The position numbers and the translations under genes were made by a program. Positions 35,700 through 47,902 of a stretch of 64,000 bases of DNA are shown one piece after another. The notes under the pieces are model-generated. The model was not told where the DNA came from and ran no database searches. It was given only the letters and a program-made list of their open reading frames with translations. The stretch comes from Cymbidium sinense (Eukaryota; Streptophyta; Magnoliopsida; Asparagales; Orchidaceae): assembly GCA_021442155.1 (NCBI GenBank), contig CM038214.1, positions 21,539,808 through 21,603,807 on the forward strand, given 5' to 3'. Numbering within the stretch: the first letter of the stretch is position 1; the number at the start of each line of letters is the position of its first letter.

Positions 35700-36188
35700 G
35701 AATGTACGAAACCTTGATGGCAGGAACATCATCGTCAACCAGGCTCAGTTAGATATGGCAGTCGAGGTGAAGGCAGAGATAGCGGTTATTGTAGTGGTAG
35801 TGGGGAATGTATAGGTGTTGGTGGATATGGAGGTCATGGTCGGAGAAGTCATGGTTATGGCGGCAGGAGGAGCGACGAAGGTTACAACTATGATGGGGGC
35901 GGAGGGATAGATCGTGGATTTGATGGTGGATCATGCTACTCGAGAGGCCATGGTGCTTCTGATTGGAACTGGATAAATTGAAGAATGACTGATCTGATCT
36001 GCTACTTATGGAATTGTGTCTTTACAGTAGAGACGGTTCTAGTTATGTAAGGTTTTTGATTTGCTCTATGCATACTCATTTTTTATCTATGTCATCGCTT
36101 ATGTCTTAGAAAACATGGTGTGTTACTTGATTGATGAAATCATAAAGAAGGAATGTTGAATCTGAATTTATTCTCTATTAAAAAAAAC
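35700..36188 (+). pseudogene. Glycine-rich RNA-binding protein retrocopy, copy 2
   Basis: Same truncated mRNA as copy 1. It starts AATGTACGAAACCTTGATGG, then reads RNIIVNQAQLDMAVEVKAEI, a Gly-rich zone in mixed frames, and GYDGGSCYSRGHGASDWNWI-like sequence before the stop near 35,980. The 3' UTR carries the shared AGACGGTTCTAGTTATGTAA and ends in ATTCTCTATTAAAAAAA. The His-rich frame on the opposite strand (35,749-35,934) is the complement of the Gly codons. Confidence 0.85.
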
Positions 36189-36748
36189 CAAACACCTTAA
36201 ACCCTAAACTAAAACCTGAACTGTAGACCTAAAACCTAAACCCTAAACCCTAATCCCTAAACCCTAAAACTAAAATCTAAACCCTAAACCGTAAACCCTA
36301 AACCCCAAACCCTAAACCTTAAACCCTAAATCCTCAACTAAAAATAAACCTAACATAAAAACATTCAAGCTAAACTTAAAAAATAAACTAAAAACCTAAA
36401 CCAAAACATAAAAATAAAAAAAATAAACTAAATAAAATAACTAAAAAATAAATAAACTAAATAAAAATTCTAAATAAAATCTAAACCCTAACTAAACTAA
36501 ACCATAAACTATAAATTAAAATCTTACAACACTATAAACTAACCTAAAACCTAAGCTTTTAAACTAAACCAACCTAAACCCTAAAACCCTAACCTAAACC
36601 TAAACTTAACCTAAACCTTAACCCTAAACCCTAACCATAAAACCTAAACCCCAAACCCTAAACCTAAACCTAAAGTAACTAAATAAATTAAAAAATAAAT
36701 CTAAACCCCTAAAACTTAATGAACCTAAACCTAAACCTAAACCTTAAG
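36189..36748 (+). repeat. Telomere-like spacer between GRP copies 2 and 3
   Basis: Good CCCTAAA units (36,230-36,340), a degenerate TAAA tract, further CCCTAAA units, then CCTAAAGTAACTAAATAAAT at about 36,667, immediately upstream of copy 3. Confidence 0.85.
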
Positions 36749-37235
36749 AATGGGTAGAACCTTGACAATAGAAACATCACCATCAACCAAGTTCAGCCTA
36801 GATCTGTTACTGGATGCAAAAGTGGAGGCGACAGTTATTGCAGTGGTGGTGGGGCATCTAGAGGTGCTGGTGGATTTGTAGGTGGTGGTCAAGGTAGTGG
36901 TGGTTTGGAGGTGGGAGGAGCATCGTAGGTTACAACCATGGTGGTGGAAGAAAGAGAGATCGGGGATATGATGGTGGATCCTACTACTCAAGAGGTCAGG
37001 GTGGTTCTGATGGGAATTGGAGAAATTGAAGAATGACCGATGACTGCTGCTTATGGAATTGTATATTTAAAATAAGAGATGATTCTAGTTATCTAGGCTT
37101 TTTGAGTTGCACTATGCACGCTCATTTTTAATCAATGTCGTCGCTCCTATCTTAGAGAACTTGGTGTGTTACTTGGTTGATGAAATCAAAAAGAAGACAT
37201 GTTGAATCTAAATTTATTCTCTATTAAATAAACAA
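36749..37235 (+). pseudogene. Glycine-rich RNA-binding protein retrocopy, copy 3
   Basis: Starts AATGGGTAGAACCTTGACAA, then NITINQVQPRSV-like sequence, a Gly-rich stretch (GGGASRGAGGFVGGGQGSGG) and RDRGYDGGSYYSRGQGGSDG with NWRN and a stop near 37,030. The 3' UTR is as in the other copies and ends in TTCTCTATTAAATAAACAAAAA. The intact C-terminal signature YDGG-YSRG-SDGNWRN shows the parent family clearly. Confidence 0.88.
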
Positions 37236-38082
37236 AAACCAAAAGCCCTAAACTAAAACTTGAACCCTACACCTAATACCCAAACCCTAAACCCTAAAAC
37301 CTAAAAAAATAAAAAAATAAAATATTAAAAATAAAAAAAACTTAACACTAAACCCTAAACCCCAAAACCAAAACCCAAAACCTAAAACCATAAACCCTAA
37401 ACCCTAAACCCTAAAAACCCTAAACCCTAAAGCCTAAACATTAACCATAAACCCTAACCCTAAACCCTAAACCCTAAAACCCTAAACCCTTAAACCCTAA
37501 ATCATAAACTCTAAACCTTAAACCCTAAAAACCAATAAACATAAACCTAAAAAATAAAATAAAAATATAACTCAATTAAAAAATAAACCTAAACCTAAAC
37601 CTAAAAAATAAAATAAAATAAAAAACTTAAACTAAAATGAATAAACCTAAAATAAATAAACTTAATTAAATAAAAATAAAAAATAAACTTAACTAAAAAG
37701 AAAAAAAAACTAAAATAAAAAATAAATTAAGTAAACTAAATAAATATAAACTTACCAATTTACTTAATTTAAAAAAAACACTAAACCCTAAATCGTAAAC
37801 CCTAAACCCTAAACCTACAACACTAAACCTACAACCCTAAACCCTAAACCCTAAACCCTAACCTAAGCCCTAAACCTTAAAAGAAAAAACCCTAAAACCA
37901 TAAACCCTAAAGCCTAAATCTAAATCCTAAACCTTAACCTTAAACCCTAAACCCTAAACCTAAGCCTAAAACCTAAGCCCTAAACCCAAATCCATAAACA
38001 TAAACCTAAAGTAACTAAATAAATTAAAAAATAAACCTAAACCCTAAAACCTAATAAACCTAACCCTAATCCGAAAGCTTAA
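37236..38082 (+). repeat. Telomere-like spacer between GRP copies 3 and 4
   Basis: Good CCCTAAA units (about 37,270-37,530), a degenerate tract, the marker CCAATTTACTTAATTTAAAA at about 37,755, good units again, then CCTAAAGTAACTAAATAAAT at about 38,004. It repeats the order seen in block 3. Confidence 0.88.
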
Positions 38083-38572
38083 GAATGGGCAGAACCTTGA
38101 CGGCAAGAACATCACCGTCAACAAGACTCAGTTTAGATTTGTCGGTGGAGGCAAATTCAGAGGCGGTGGTTATCGTAATGGTGGTGGGGGATCTGGAAGT
38201 GTTGGTGGATCTAGAGGTGGTAGGCAGAGCAGTATGGTTATGAAGGCTGGAGGAGTGTCAGAGGTTACATCCGTGATGATGGCAAAGGGAGAGATCAGGG
38301 ATATGATGGTGGCTTCGCTACTCGAGAGGCCAGGGTGGTTCTGATGGGAACTAGAGAAACTGAAGAGCAACTGATCTGATCTGTTGTTTATGGAACTTTA
38401 TCTTTATAATAGAGATAATTCTAGTTATCTAGGGTTTTTGATTTACTCTATGTGTGCTTAATTTTTAACTATGTCATATCTCGCATCTTAGAAAACTTAG
38501 TGTGTTACTCAATTGATTAAATTGAAAAGAAGAAATATTATAACTAAATTTATTCTCTGTTAAAAGAAAACC
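38083..38572 (+). pseudogene. Glycine-rich RNA-binding protein retrocopy, copy 4
   Basis: Starts AATGGGCAGAACCTTGACGG and reads KNITVNKTQFRFVGGGKFRG in the best-preserved frame, then GGGYRNGGGGSGSVGGSRGG-like sequence, a Tyr/Gly-rich part and RDQGYDGG with a frameshift before RGQGGSDGN. The stop is lost or shifted. The 3' UTR is as in the other copies and ends TATTCTCTGTTAAAAGAAAA. Confidence 0.85.
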
Positions 38573-39258
38573 AAAAGCTTGAACCCTAAGCTAAAAGGCC
38601 TAAACCCTAAACCTAAAACCCTAAAACCTAAACCATAAAAATCCTAAACTTTAAAGCCTAAATACAAACCCTAAACCCTAAACCCTAAACCCTAAAATCC
38701 TAAACACTAAACCTTAAACCTTAAAAACCTAAAAACCTAAACCGAAAAAATAAACCTAAACCTAAACCTAAACCTAAAAAAAAGGCTAAAATAAAAAAAC
38801 CTAAACTAAGATAAATAAAACTAAAAAAATAAACTAAACTAAATGAAAATAAAAATAAACCAAAATAAAAAGAAAAAATAAAATAAACTAAAATAAAAAA
38901 ATAAACTAAGTAAACTAAATAAACCTAAACCTACACATTTACTTAATTTTAAAAAGAAACCCTAAACCCTAAACTTTATACCCTAACGCTAAAACTAACC
39001 CTAAACCCTAAACCTACAATACTAAACGTACAACCTTAAACCCTTAACCCTAATCCTAAATACTAAAAAATGCTAAACCTTAAACCCTAAACCTTAACCC
39101 TAAACCTTAAACCCTAAAAGCATAAACCCTAACACCCTATAGCCTATACCCTAAACTCTAAACCCTATACCCTAAACCTAAACTCTAAACCCTATACCTC
39201 AAACCCTAAACCTAAACTTAAAGTAGATAAAAAATTAAAAAATAAACCTAAACCCCAT
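38573..39258 (+). repeat. Telomere-like spacer between GRP copies 4 and 5
   Basis: CCCTAAA units, a degenerate TAAA tract, the marker CACATTTACTTAATTTTAAA at about 38,935, more CCCTAAA units, then CTTAAAGTAGATAAAAAATT directly before copy 5. A T variant (CCCTATA) occurs near 39,130-39,200. Confidence 0.88.
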
Positions 39259-39742
39259 GAATGGGTAGAACCTTGATGGCAAGAACATCACCGTCAACCA
39301 TGCTCAATCTAGATCTAGCGGTCAAGGAGAAGGCGGAGACGGTAGTTATCGTGGTGGTGGTGGAGCATTTGGAGGTCCTGGTGGATATGGAGGTGGTGGT
39401 CAGAGCAGTGGTGGTTATAGAGGAATGAGGAGCGACAGAGGTTACAGCCTACTTGAGAAGGAGAGATCGGGGATGTCATGGTGGATCCCACTACTTGAGA
39501 GGCTGGGGTGGTTCTGATGGGAACTGGAGAAATTGAAGAACAGTTGATTCGATGTACTGCATATGGAACTATGTCTTTATAGTAGAGATGGTTCTAGTTA
39601 TCTAAGGTTTTTGATTTGCTTTATGTGTGCTCATTTTTGATTTATGTCATCGCTTATGTCTTAAAAAATATGGTGTTTACTTGGTTGATGAAATTGAAAA
39701 GAAAAAAATGTTGAATCTGAATTTATTCTCTACTAAAAAAAC
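39259..39742 (+). pseudogene. Glycine-rich RNA-binding protein retrocopy, copy 5
   Basis: Starts AATGGGTAGAACCTTGATGG and continues KNITVNHAQSRSSGQGEGGD, then GSYRGGGGAFGGPGGYGGGG and QSSGGYRGMRSDRGY, the best-preserved Gly-rich region of the six. A deletion removes part before RDRGCHGGSHYLRGWGGSDG, followed by NWRN and a stop near 39,538. The 3' UTR ends TATTCTCTACTAAAAAAACC. It is close to the complete LINE that begins at 40,336. Confidence 0.9.
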
Positions 39743-40335
39743 CAAAAACCCTAAACCATATCCTAAACCTAAATCCTAAACCATAAAAATAAAAAAAATA
39801 AAAAAACCTAAGCCTAAACCTTAAACCCTAAAACTAACCCTAAACCCAAAACCCTAAAACTATAACCCTAAACCCTAAACCCTAAAACCCTAAACCTTAA
39901 ACCATAAAACCTACAACCCTTAACCCTAAACCATAAACCCAAAAAATAAACAAACCCCAAACCCAAACCTAAAAACCAAAAAACCCTAAACCCAAAAAAA
40001 ACAAAAAACCAAAAAAAATAAAAAACCAAAAAAACCCCAAAAACCCAAACCCAAAAAACCAAACTAAACCCCAAAAACCCAAACCAAAACCCCAAAACCC
40101 AAACTTAAACCCAAACCCAAACCCAAATTAAACCCAAAAAAAACTAAACCCAAAAAAAAACCAAAACCCCAAACCCAAAAAGCCCAAACCTAAAACCCAA
40201 ACCTAAACCCAAACCAAACCCAAACCAAACTAAACCAAACCAAGCCCAAACTAAACCAAACAAAACCAAACCTCAAAAAACCCCAAAACCAAAAAAAATC
40301 AAAACCCAAACCAATCCCAAAAACCAAAACTAGAA
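39743..40335 (+). repeat. Telomere-like block changing to CCCAAA-type repeats
   Basis: Ordinary CCCTAAA-like units to about 39,935, then about 400 bp in which the T is largely lost: CCCAAA, CCAAA, CCAAACCAAAC. Long minus-strand open frames (39,868-40,095 and 40,190-40,441) rich in Phe, Gly and Trp are only the complement of this repeat. It abuts the 5' end of the LINE. Confidence 0.85.
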
Positions 40336-40496
40336 ACCCAACTCCTTCCTTCCTCCCTCCATCGCTCTGGCAATTTTGTTTTCCCCTGCTCGATGATCTT
40401 TTCCTTGCAATTTTTGGTGATCCTTCACCATTTTTGTTCATTTCCTGTTAGTAGTTTTTCTCTGCTATGCATGTGTTATCCTTGTAGCTTTACTTG

Positions 40497-42030
40497 ATGG
40501 TGACTATCCCTTTGGTTGCATAATTGGACGCTCCTTTCACGGTTGTGCCATCTAGGGATTCAAATTTCATGGGTTTTTTGGACTTGACACAACCTTCTGT
40601 AGTTCCTGCTATTAAATCTCTTAAGGATGCACTCTCTGGTAAAAATATCTCTCCCTCTGACTCGATGAACCTAATTTCCACTTCATTTTGGCATCCCTGT
40701 GATTATTTACTCGAATCTTGATGTTGAGAAGTTGGCTAAGCCTTACGAATTTACTTTAGTGGGAAAATTTACTTTGTGGCAACCTAATCTAGAAAATATC
40801 CGCTCATTTTTTCACAACCTTAAGCTTTCAAGGTTTGATTGATCCAAGTCACATCTTGATTCAACTTACTAATGATTTAGATTATTCAAGGGTTTTCTCA
40901 TGTCATTCTTACTTTGTTTTCAACTATCAAATGCATCTTTTAAAGTGGTCTCCCCTTTTTGATATAAAAGAAGAATCACCGATTGTTCCTGTGTGGTTGA
41001 CTTTTCCTAATATGAGGATTCATTATGTTATGCATCAAGTTCTTTTCCTGTTGGGGCTCTTTTTGGTTAACCTCTTCAAATTGACCAGGCCACCGCTGTG
41101 TGATCCTGACCTTTTGTCACTCGTATTTTGGTGAAAATTGATATTTTTAAAAAAACACCCTAAGGAAGTTTGGATTGGTTCAGAAAAGTTTGGCTACTTT
41201 CAAAAAGTTGAATTTGAGAATTTTACTATTTTGTTCGCACTATAAAATTCATGGGCATGATAATTCAGAATGTTTTGTGCTACACCCATAACTCAAAAGA
41301 AAAAAATTAATTGATCCTAATCCTAATCTATCAACTGAGAAAGTTAGTAAGTCTATTTATGTGCCTAAGGTTAATCAAAAGGGAAATACTATTTCTACCT
41401 CTTTGGAACCCACTAATTTGCTTAATGAAGTGCTCAATGTTGATACTCCCAATTTTCAATCTGAGCAAGTAAAAGATATTACTAATGTTACTTATAATGT
41501 TGAATATGATGGTTTAGCTATCAGTCCTTCCCTACATAATAATTTTCCTCCTCAATATATCTCAAATGTTCAGGCTAGAAACAATACTGATTCCCTTATA
41601 AGTGACTCTATTTAGGCTACCTTGCCTCTTTTGAATGCTGAACATGAGGAGGAGCATGTGACCCTCAATGGTAATTTGAATGAAAATTTGATGATGGAGG
41701 AAAATCTGGAAAACAATTCTGAAGTTGATCCTAGTATTTGTGCTCTTAATGGTATTACTACCTCTCCTTCTCTAATCTCAAGATTGACATGCATGCTAAT
41801 ATGACCTTACAGCTTAATCATGAAATTGAGGAAGGGGAAGTTGTCATTAGAAATGGTTCGACTGACTCTGATCCTATTCTTAATAAAACTAATCAGTCTC
41901 TTTCTGATGGTGATACTTTAGACAAAAATTGACCATTCCAAACTATTTTTAAAAATAATTCCTTTAAAGCTAAAATGTTTTCACATAACTCAACTAGATC
42001 TACTAGATCTGGTTCCTCATCTCATAAATA
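40497..42030 (+). pseudogene. LINE ORF1 protein (DUF4283), frameshifted
   Basis: RNA-binding ORF1 protein of the LINE. It begins MVTIPLVA, stop, then APFTVVPSRDSNFMGFLDL and PAIKSLKDALSGKNISPSDS. Further frames give PNLENIRSFFHNLKLS, DPSHILIQLTNDLDYSRV, FNYQMHLLKWSPLFDIKEES and PIVPVWLTFPNM, the DUF4283 pattern also seen in the half-LINE at 29,852. Its zinc knuckle (about 41,235-41,275) reads CSHYKIHGHDNSEC, with Tyr replacing the second Cys, whereas the half-LINE keeps CNHC. The C-terminal ~200 residues are acidic and Asn/Ser-rich. Confidence 0.82.
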
Positions 42031-42114
42031 ATGGTTCTTTTGCATTGAAGTGGTTATTTCATTCTTAATCACTTTATTTATCTGCTCTTCCTTAGCTTAT
42101 TTTATTATTTATTT

Positions 42115-45100
42115 ATGTTTAACCCTCTTATTTGGAATGTTCGATGGATTGGGACCCTCATTGTCTATAATCGTGTTAGAAGTCTCTACCGTATTAACAA
42201 TATTGCTATACTGGTTGTCATTGAACCTCTCATACATTCTTCTGAGATCAATCATGTTGCTAGAATGCTTGGCTTTAATAACTTCTTCTCTAATATTAGC
42301 AATAAAATTTGGTGCTTTGGGAATAATTTAGTCAATGTATCCATCCTTAATGATCTCTAGCAAGTTGTTAATGTTCACATCTCATTGGGTGACTTTTCTG
42401 CTCTTGGTTCATTTGTTTATGCATCTTATAACAGAGCTGGTAAGAACATCCTTTGGGACAATTTAAAATCTTTTTCTTTAACTGTCAACAAATCTTGGTT
42501 GGTTGGGGGTGACTTCAACACTATCCTTTCTTCCTTTGAAAGATGGGGTGGTTGTTCTCCTAACATTCATTATATGGAAGATTTCTCTAATATGATTCTT
42601 GATTGTAACCTTATTCATATTGGCTACTCTGGTTTTGATTACACTTGGCATAACTCTAGACTCTGGCAATAGCTTGATAGGACTCTTTTTAACTCCCTTT
42701 GGATTAATCAATGACCTCTTACCTCTATTGAGCATTTGAGCAAAACTTTGTCTAACCATGCTCCTCTTTTGATATCCGTTAAAAATAACTCTAATAGATT
42801 ATCCACCTCTACCTCTTTCAGATTTCAAAATATGTGGATTCAACACCTTGATTTCTTAAATGTTGTTTCCACCAACTGGGTGGCCCCCTTACACCCTGAT
42901 AATTCTATTAAGGGCATGATTAGACCCTGGTTTAAGCTTAAAAGACTTAAACAAAACTTTGTTTGGTGGAACAAGCATTATTTTATTAATCTATTTGCTA
43001 ATATCAAAAACATGGAACATTTGGTTTGTTGTCTTGAAAATGATATTTTGACTGATTCTTCTAAACTGAAGGATTTGAATGAAGCCAAAGACAGCCTGGT
43101 TACCTATCAGAATATGGAGAAAACTTATTGGTAACAAAAGACTATTAGTGAACATATTGCTAATGGGGATAGAAATACTAGATATTTTCATGCTCTATTC
43201 CATAAAAAGCAAGCTTTAAACTCTATCCAAAAAATTAAAAGTGATAATGAAAATTAGATCACTAATAGTAATGAGATTAAAGAATCAATTACTAATCATT
43301 TTAGAAATATGATGAGCAAGACATACTTTAGAGGCTATCTCCAACTATCACTTGATCCCCTCAACAATTACTAGTGATGATAATCATTTGCTTACTAAAG
43401 TCGAGAGATTGGTAAAATTCTTAATAACATGAACAATGATTTTATTGCTGGTCTGGAAGGCTATACTACTCAATTTTTTCAGCATTGTTGGCCTGTTATT
43501 AAACATGATTTAGTTGATGCTATGGTTGATTTCTTTAATGGTAATACTCTTCCTAGATATTTCTCTAGCACTTTCATTGTCCTTATACCCAAAATTGATA
43601 ACTCAATCAGATTTGGAATTAGTATGTGCACCTTTTTTCATAAACTAATTGCTAAATTGCTTGCTAATAGAATTAGTCCTCTACTTCAAAAAATTATTTC
43701 TCTCAACCAAACTGGTTTTGTTAGAGGTAGAGCTATATCTAACAATATTCTTCTCACTCAAGAGTTGATTCATGATTTGGATGCCTCTAATAGAGGTGGT
43801 AACATCCTCTTTAAATTGGATATTTCTAAAGCTTTTGACAACATCTCTTAGACTTTCATTCTACAAATTCTTCAATTATTTGGCATCTCTAATAATTTTA
43901 CCTCACGCATTAAAAATTGTATTAGTAATGCTTGGTTCTCTGTTATTCTTAATGGTGGGGCCTTAGGCTTCTTCCTATCTTCGCATGGGTTGAGACAAGG
44001 GGATCCCTTATCTCCCTCCCTTTTTATTATTGCTATGGAATATCTTTCTAGGAGCCTTAATGATCTCTTCAACAATAATCCAAGCATGTTTTTTTGAACT
44101 CTTGGTGCTATTCCTGTCTCCCATCTTAGTTTCACTGATGATTTCATTAAATTTTGTAATGCTTCCATCCGTAACATTAAAAACATTAAGAACTTCTTAA
44201 ATAAATTTGGGAAGGAAAGTGGTCTTTTTATTAATGAAGGCAAAAGCTGTTTCATTCCTTCCTTTAAAATCTCAAATAAAAAAATCAATCAAATCTTGAG
44301 AATCACTAATTTTCAACAACAACAACTTCCAATTAAGTATCTTGGTGCTCCTCTTTATAAATGGTTAGAAAAGATCACATCTCTTTGATGAGTTAATCCA
44401 AAAAATTACTAATAAATTTTCTATTTGGGAATTTCATTTACTCCCATTTGGTGGTAGACTCACTTTGCTTAAGAGTACCCTTAACTCCATGCCATTATAT
44501 CTTATTCAAAAAAATTGTTCCTACTAATTCTACTCTAAACAAAATAGAGTGCCTCCTTAATTTCTTATGGGATTCTAACAACTCTACTAAAAGGATGCAT
44601 TAGACTTCCAGATATAAAAGCTGTGGCACCCTTGCTAAAGGTGGGCTGTAAGCATGTGACCATTCTCTCTCATAAAATTTGGTGGAACTTTAGGAGCAAA
44701 AATAGTCTTTGGGCTAAATTCATGACTGCCAAGTACTGCCAGGGTAAGCACCCTCTTAATTGTCCTTACAAGGTGGGTGATTCTCATGTATGGAAAAGAC
44801 TTTGTTCCATCAAAGGGGAAGCTGAATCCCTAATTTCTTGTGGGGTTAACTCTGGATCTTCTTTCTTTTGGCAAGACAACTGGATTGATAGTGGTTCCAT
44901 TGATGACTTATTATCTACCCACTCCACTGTTGCTATTAAAGTGAACTCTTTCTGGCTGAATAATAAATGGAATAATAGTAAACTTACTGAGTATATTCCT
45001 ACCTCTCATTTAGATAAACTTACTAACATCCCTATATGTTCTAACCATCCTTATCAAATTCTTTTTAAGTTGTCTCAAAATGGTAATTTTAACCTTAAAG

Positions 45101-46146
45101 ATGTCTGGATTTATATTAGAGAAGCTCATGGTTTCTCTAATGTGTTTTTTAAATTTTGAAACAATACTATCCCTATTTCTTACTATGTTCTCACTTGGAA
45201 AATCTTGAAAAATGTCATCAATGTTGATGCTTTGATGTGGGGTAAAAGCTTTCATTTACCTTCAAAATGCTATTGCTATTTTTACATTGAAAATGTGAAC
45301 CATGTTTTTCAATGGAGCTATTGCCTCTAAACTATGGGTTTGGTATGATGAGCTTTTCAATATTGATCAATTTAATGGCTCCTTATCCTTATATCAACTT
45401 CTTGATATTTATTTCCAAAAAATTATTAAAGGTCACATTAAAGCGATAACTACCATCACTCTTATATGGTTCATTTGGATGGACATAAATGATGCCAAAC
45501 ATCATGGGATCCCTATGAACCACAAAAGGATTATTGCTACAATTAAAGATAAAATTTTTGCTTTATTTAATGCCATCTTAATTACTAACAATTAATTTAA
45601 AGGATGTAAATTTATGGCCAACAAGCTCTGTAAAGAAGATAATATTGTCTATTGGATAAAGCCTCATAATAATATTATCAAAATTAATATTGACATCTCC
45701 GTTTCTCAAAATGCTTTTGGCTGTGGTGGCATTTTCATAAAATTTAAAGGCAATGTTATTTGTGCTTTTGCCGATCCTCTTACTGCATGTTTTATTATCT
45801 TTGTAGAATTAATGGCTGTTAACAAAGCTATTGAGAATTGTTTACAATAAGGTTGGCTCAATATCTAGATTGAGGTGGAAGCTCTTTTGCTGATAGATAT
45901 GCTGACTTCAACCAATGTGAGAAATACAGATTTATATTACCTCCTTAATCATACTAGAGCTCTCCTATCTTAAGTTTGTTCTAGAATCATTCATGTTTGG
46001 CATGAAGGTAATGCGTGTGTTGATTACCTTGCTAATCTCGATGCTAGATTAGATGTTATAACTTTCTTTGATCAGTTTAGTCTTCCTAAACATTTGCGTG
46101 GATTGGTTAATTTTGACAACTCTAGTTTACCTTATCTCAGAGATTA
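42115..46146 (+). pseudogene. LINE ORF2: endonuclease, reverse transcriptase, RNase H
   Basis: ORF2 nicks target DNA and reverse-transcribes LINE RNA at the nick. The endonuclease begins MFNPLIWNVRWIG, with SWLVGGDFNTILSSFERWGG and YTWHNSRLWQ. Its last motif reads SNHAPLL where the family has SDH. The reverse transcriptase (about 43,430-44,340) has FIVLIPKIDN, LNQTGFVRGRAISNNIL, FKLDISKAFDNIS (catalytic Asp kept), HGLRQGDPLSPSLF and FTDDFIKFCN in place of the (Y/F)ADD box. A zinc domain follows at 44,640-45,000 (DSHVWKRLCSIKGEAES, FWQDNWIDSG). The RNase H domain (about 45,650-46,100) has KINIDISVSQNAFGCGGIF, FVELMAVNKAI, and NACVDYLANLDARLD. At least a dozen stops or shifts interrupt it. Confidence 0.88.
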
Positions 46147-47902
46147 AGTCTCATCTTTTTTTTTTGGGGTCTATTATCAGTTTGTCTTGCCTGTATGCTC
46201 AATATTTTGATTTATTTTTGTTTCTTCTCAGTTTTTTTGATGCATTTCCCTGTATTATCTTTCTGGCTATCCTATAATGGAGGCTCTTGCCTCTTTGGTC
46301 TCAGCTGTTGTTTAGCTGTGTATTGTACAGCTACATGGTGCATTCTATTTTATTTATTTTCTCCCTTCTTGAAGGGGTCTGTGACACCTATTTTGCTAAC
46401 CAGCTGGCTTGTGCTACCCCTTTTCCCAACCTGTAGGTATAGAATGTCTATTTTGCTTGCCATCACTTCTATTTCATTGCACGATTGGGATTGTTTCTTG
46501 CCTCCATTTCTTATTGTCTTTACTGATGCTTTCTGCTTAGCTGTTGGTCTATTTTCCCTTGATTATAAAGAATTTAATGCTGTTAATTTTTGATTCTCAC
46601 TTTGGTTCAATGCAGTAATGGTGCTGCCTACATTACCCTCTATCGAGTTCAGTATTTGGTTTGCTATTTTGGCTATTGGTTGAATGGTATTTTGGGCTTT
46701 TATGTTCAACAGGTTAACTAATTTTGTTGGTTTTTTGACTGGTCTTTTGTTCTGTTGTTTGTTGTGTGGTTAACCTTATTATCTATGCCTTTGTGGTATG
46801 GATCTATCTGTTATTTCATTTCACTCTTGGATCTCTTAGACTTGTGCAATTACTATGATCATGCTTGTTAGCATCTATATTGCTGACCCTGAATGGCTTT
46901 CCTATCTTAGGGCTATTTTTTTGGCCAATAGGTTTCATTTGGGTAGGGATGGTGTGTATCTTGAATGGATTATTGGATGTTCAAGATTGTTTTTGGATTC
47001 CTGCCTGGCCTTTTGTTCTGTTGATTGCTATTTGGTTAACCTCATTATCTGTGCCTTTGTTGTATGGGTTTATCTGCTGGTTATTTTCACTCTTATATCT
47101 ATTATACTTGTATAATTATTGTTGTGATCATGCTATTATTAAAGTGGATGTGGCCAAGATGTTTCAGCTGGGTTGGGATGTTGTTGGCTATGCATTCTCA
47201 TGCAATGTTGGCATTAGTTGGTGACTCTTAACATATAAGGGATTGGTGTCATCCCTTTACCATTTTGATCTATGCTGCCTTCTTTTCTATAATGTATGTG
47301 GCTATGTTTTGGTATGCAGGTACTAAGGATCATATGATATCCATCCAATGGCTGCTATTTTACCCCAGGTTTGTAGGCTATGACGGCTGAGATGAGTTCA
47401 CTCATTTTTTGGCTGGTAATAGCACTTGTGATGTAACCCTTCCTTTGAAGTTTGGATGCTCATGTTTGCGGTTGTGGCTGCCCCAATTTTGTGTGACTGA
47501 GCCTGAGCCTTCTTTCACACAATTATCTATATTTCTCTCATTTTATTATGGTTTTATTTTCAATTTTGTGTGTATCAATTTAACTGTGCTAATTCTTACT
47601 TCTAGATGTTTGTAGATTCTGTGTTATTTTCTTCCAAGTTCTTTCTCTAGTGGAGGCATTGGCTTCTCTCATCCTCAAGAGCTTTTGCTAAAGACTGTCC
47701 AATGGCTTCTCCTTTTGTTCATTTTGTATCTTTTGCTTTCTTTTCTTTTTTTCTTGCTTTGGTTACTTAGATAGGGGATTTACTCCTTAGGCTGATTGTA
47801 GCTCTTTGAGTAGTAGTTCTTGAGTTTATCCCCTCTTAAGGACCATGTAACCCCCCTTTTTTGTGACAATAAAATTCCTATATGGGGTTCCCTAAAAAAA
47901 AA
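46147..47902 (+). other. 3' UTR of the LINE, U-rich, with an internal duplication
   Basis: After the RNase H stop the sequence is strongly T-rich on + and has open frames only because T-rich codons avoid stops; the hydrophobic frames at 46,068-47,224 are not proteins. A segment at about 46,738-46,866 (TGGTCTTTTGTTCTGTTG to GATCATGC) is repeated at about 47,003-47,131 with moderate divergence. The last ~150 bp are shared with the half-LINE. Confidence 0.75.

Larger units (their letters stand above)
40336..47902 (+). mobile_element. Near-complete L1-type LINE with RNase H domain
   Basis: This has all parts of a plant L1-type LINE in order: a ~160-bp CT-rich 5' UTR, ORF1 (40,497 to about 42,030), ORF2 (about 42,115-46,146) with endonuclease, reverse transcriptase, zinc domain and RNase H, and a 3' UTR of ~1.75 kb with AATAAA at 47,868-47,873. 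A run of nine A (47,894-47,902) joins directly to CCCTAAACCCC. The 5' end meets CCCAAA/CCTAAA repeats. The length of ~7.5 kb suggests a full-length insertion. Stops and frameshifts are scattered but the domains are easily read. Confidence 0.9.

Noticed and set aside
35749..35934. His-rich minus-strand open frame (similar frames at 36,737-36,991, 38,170-38,370 and 51,296-51,520)
   Set aside because: They are complements of the Gly-rich codons of the + strand GRP copies; the + strand matches a known family with its 3' UTR.
39868..40441. Phe/Gly/Trp-rich minus-strand open frames
   Set aside because: Direct translation of the complement of CCCAAA repeats; no protein features.
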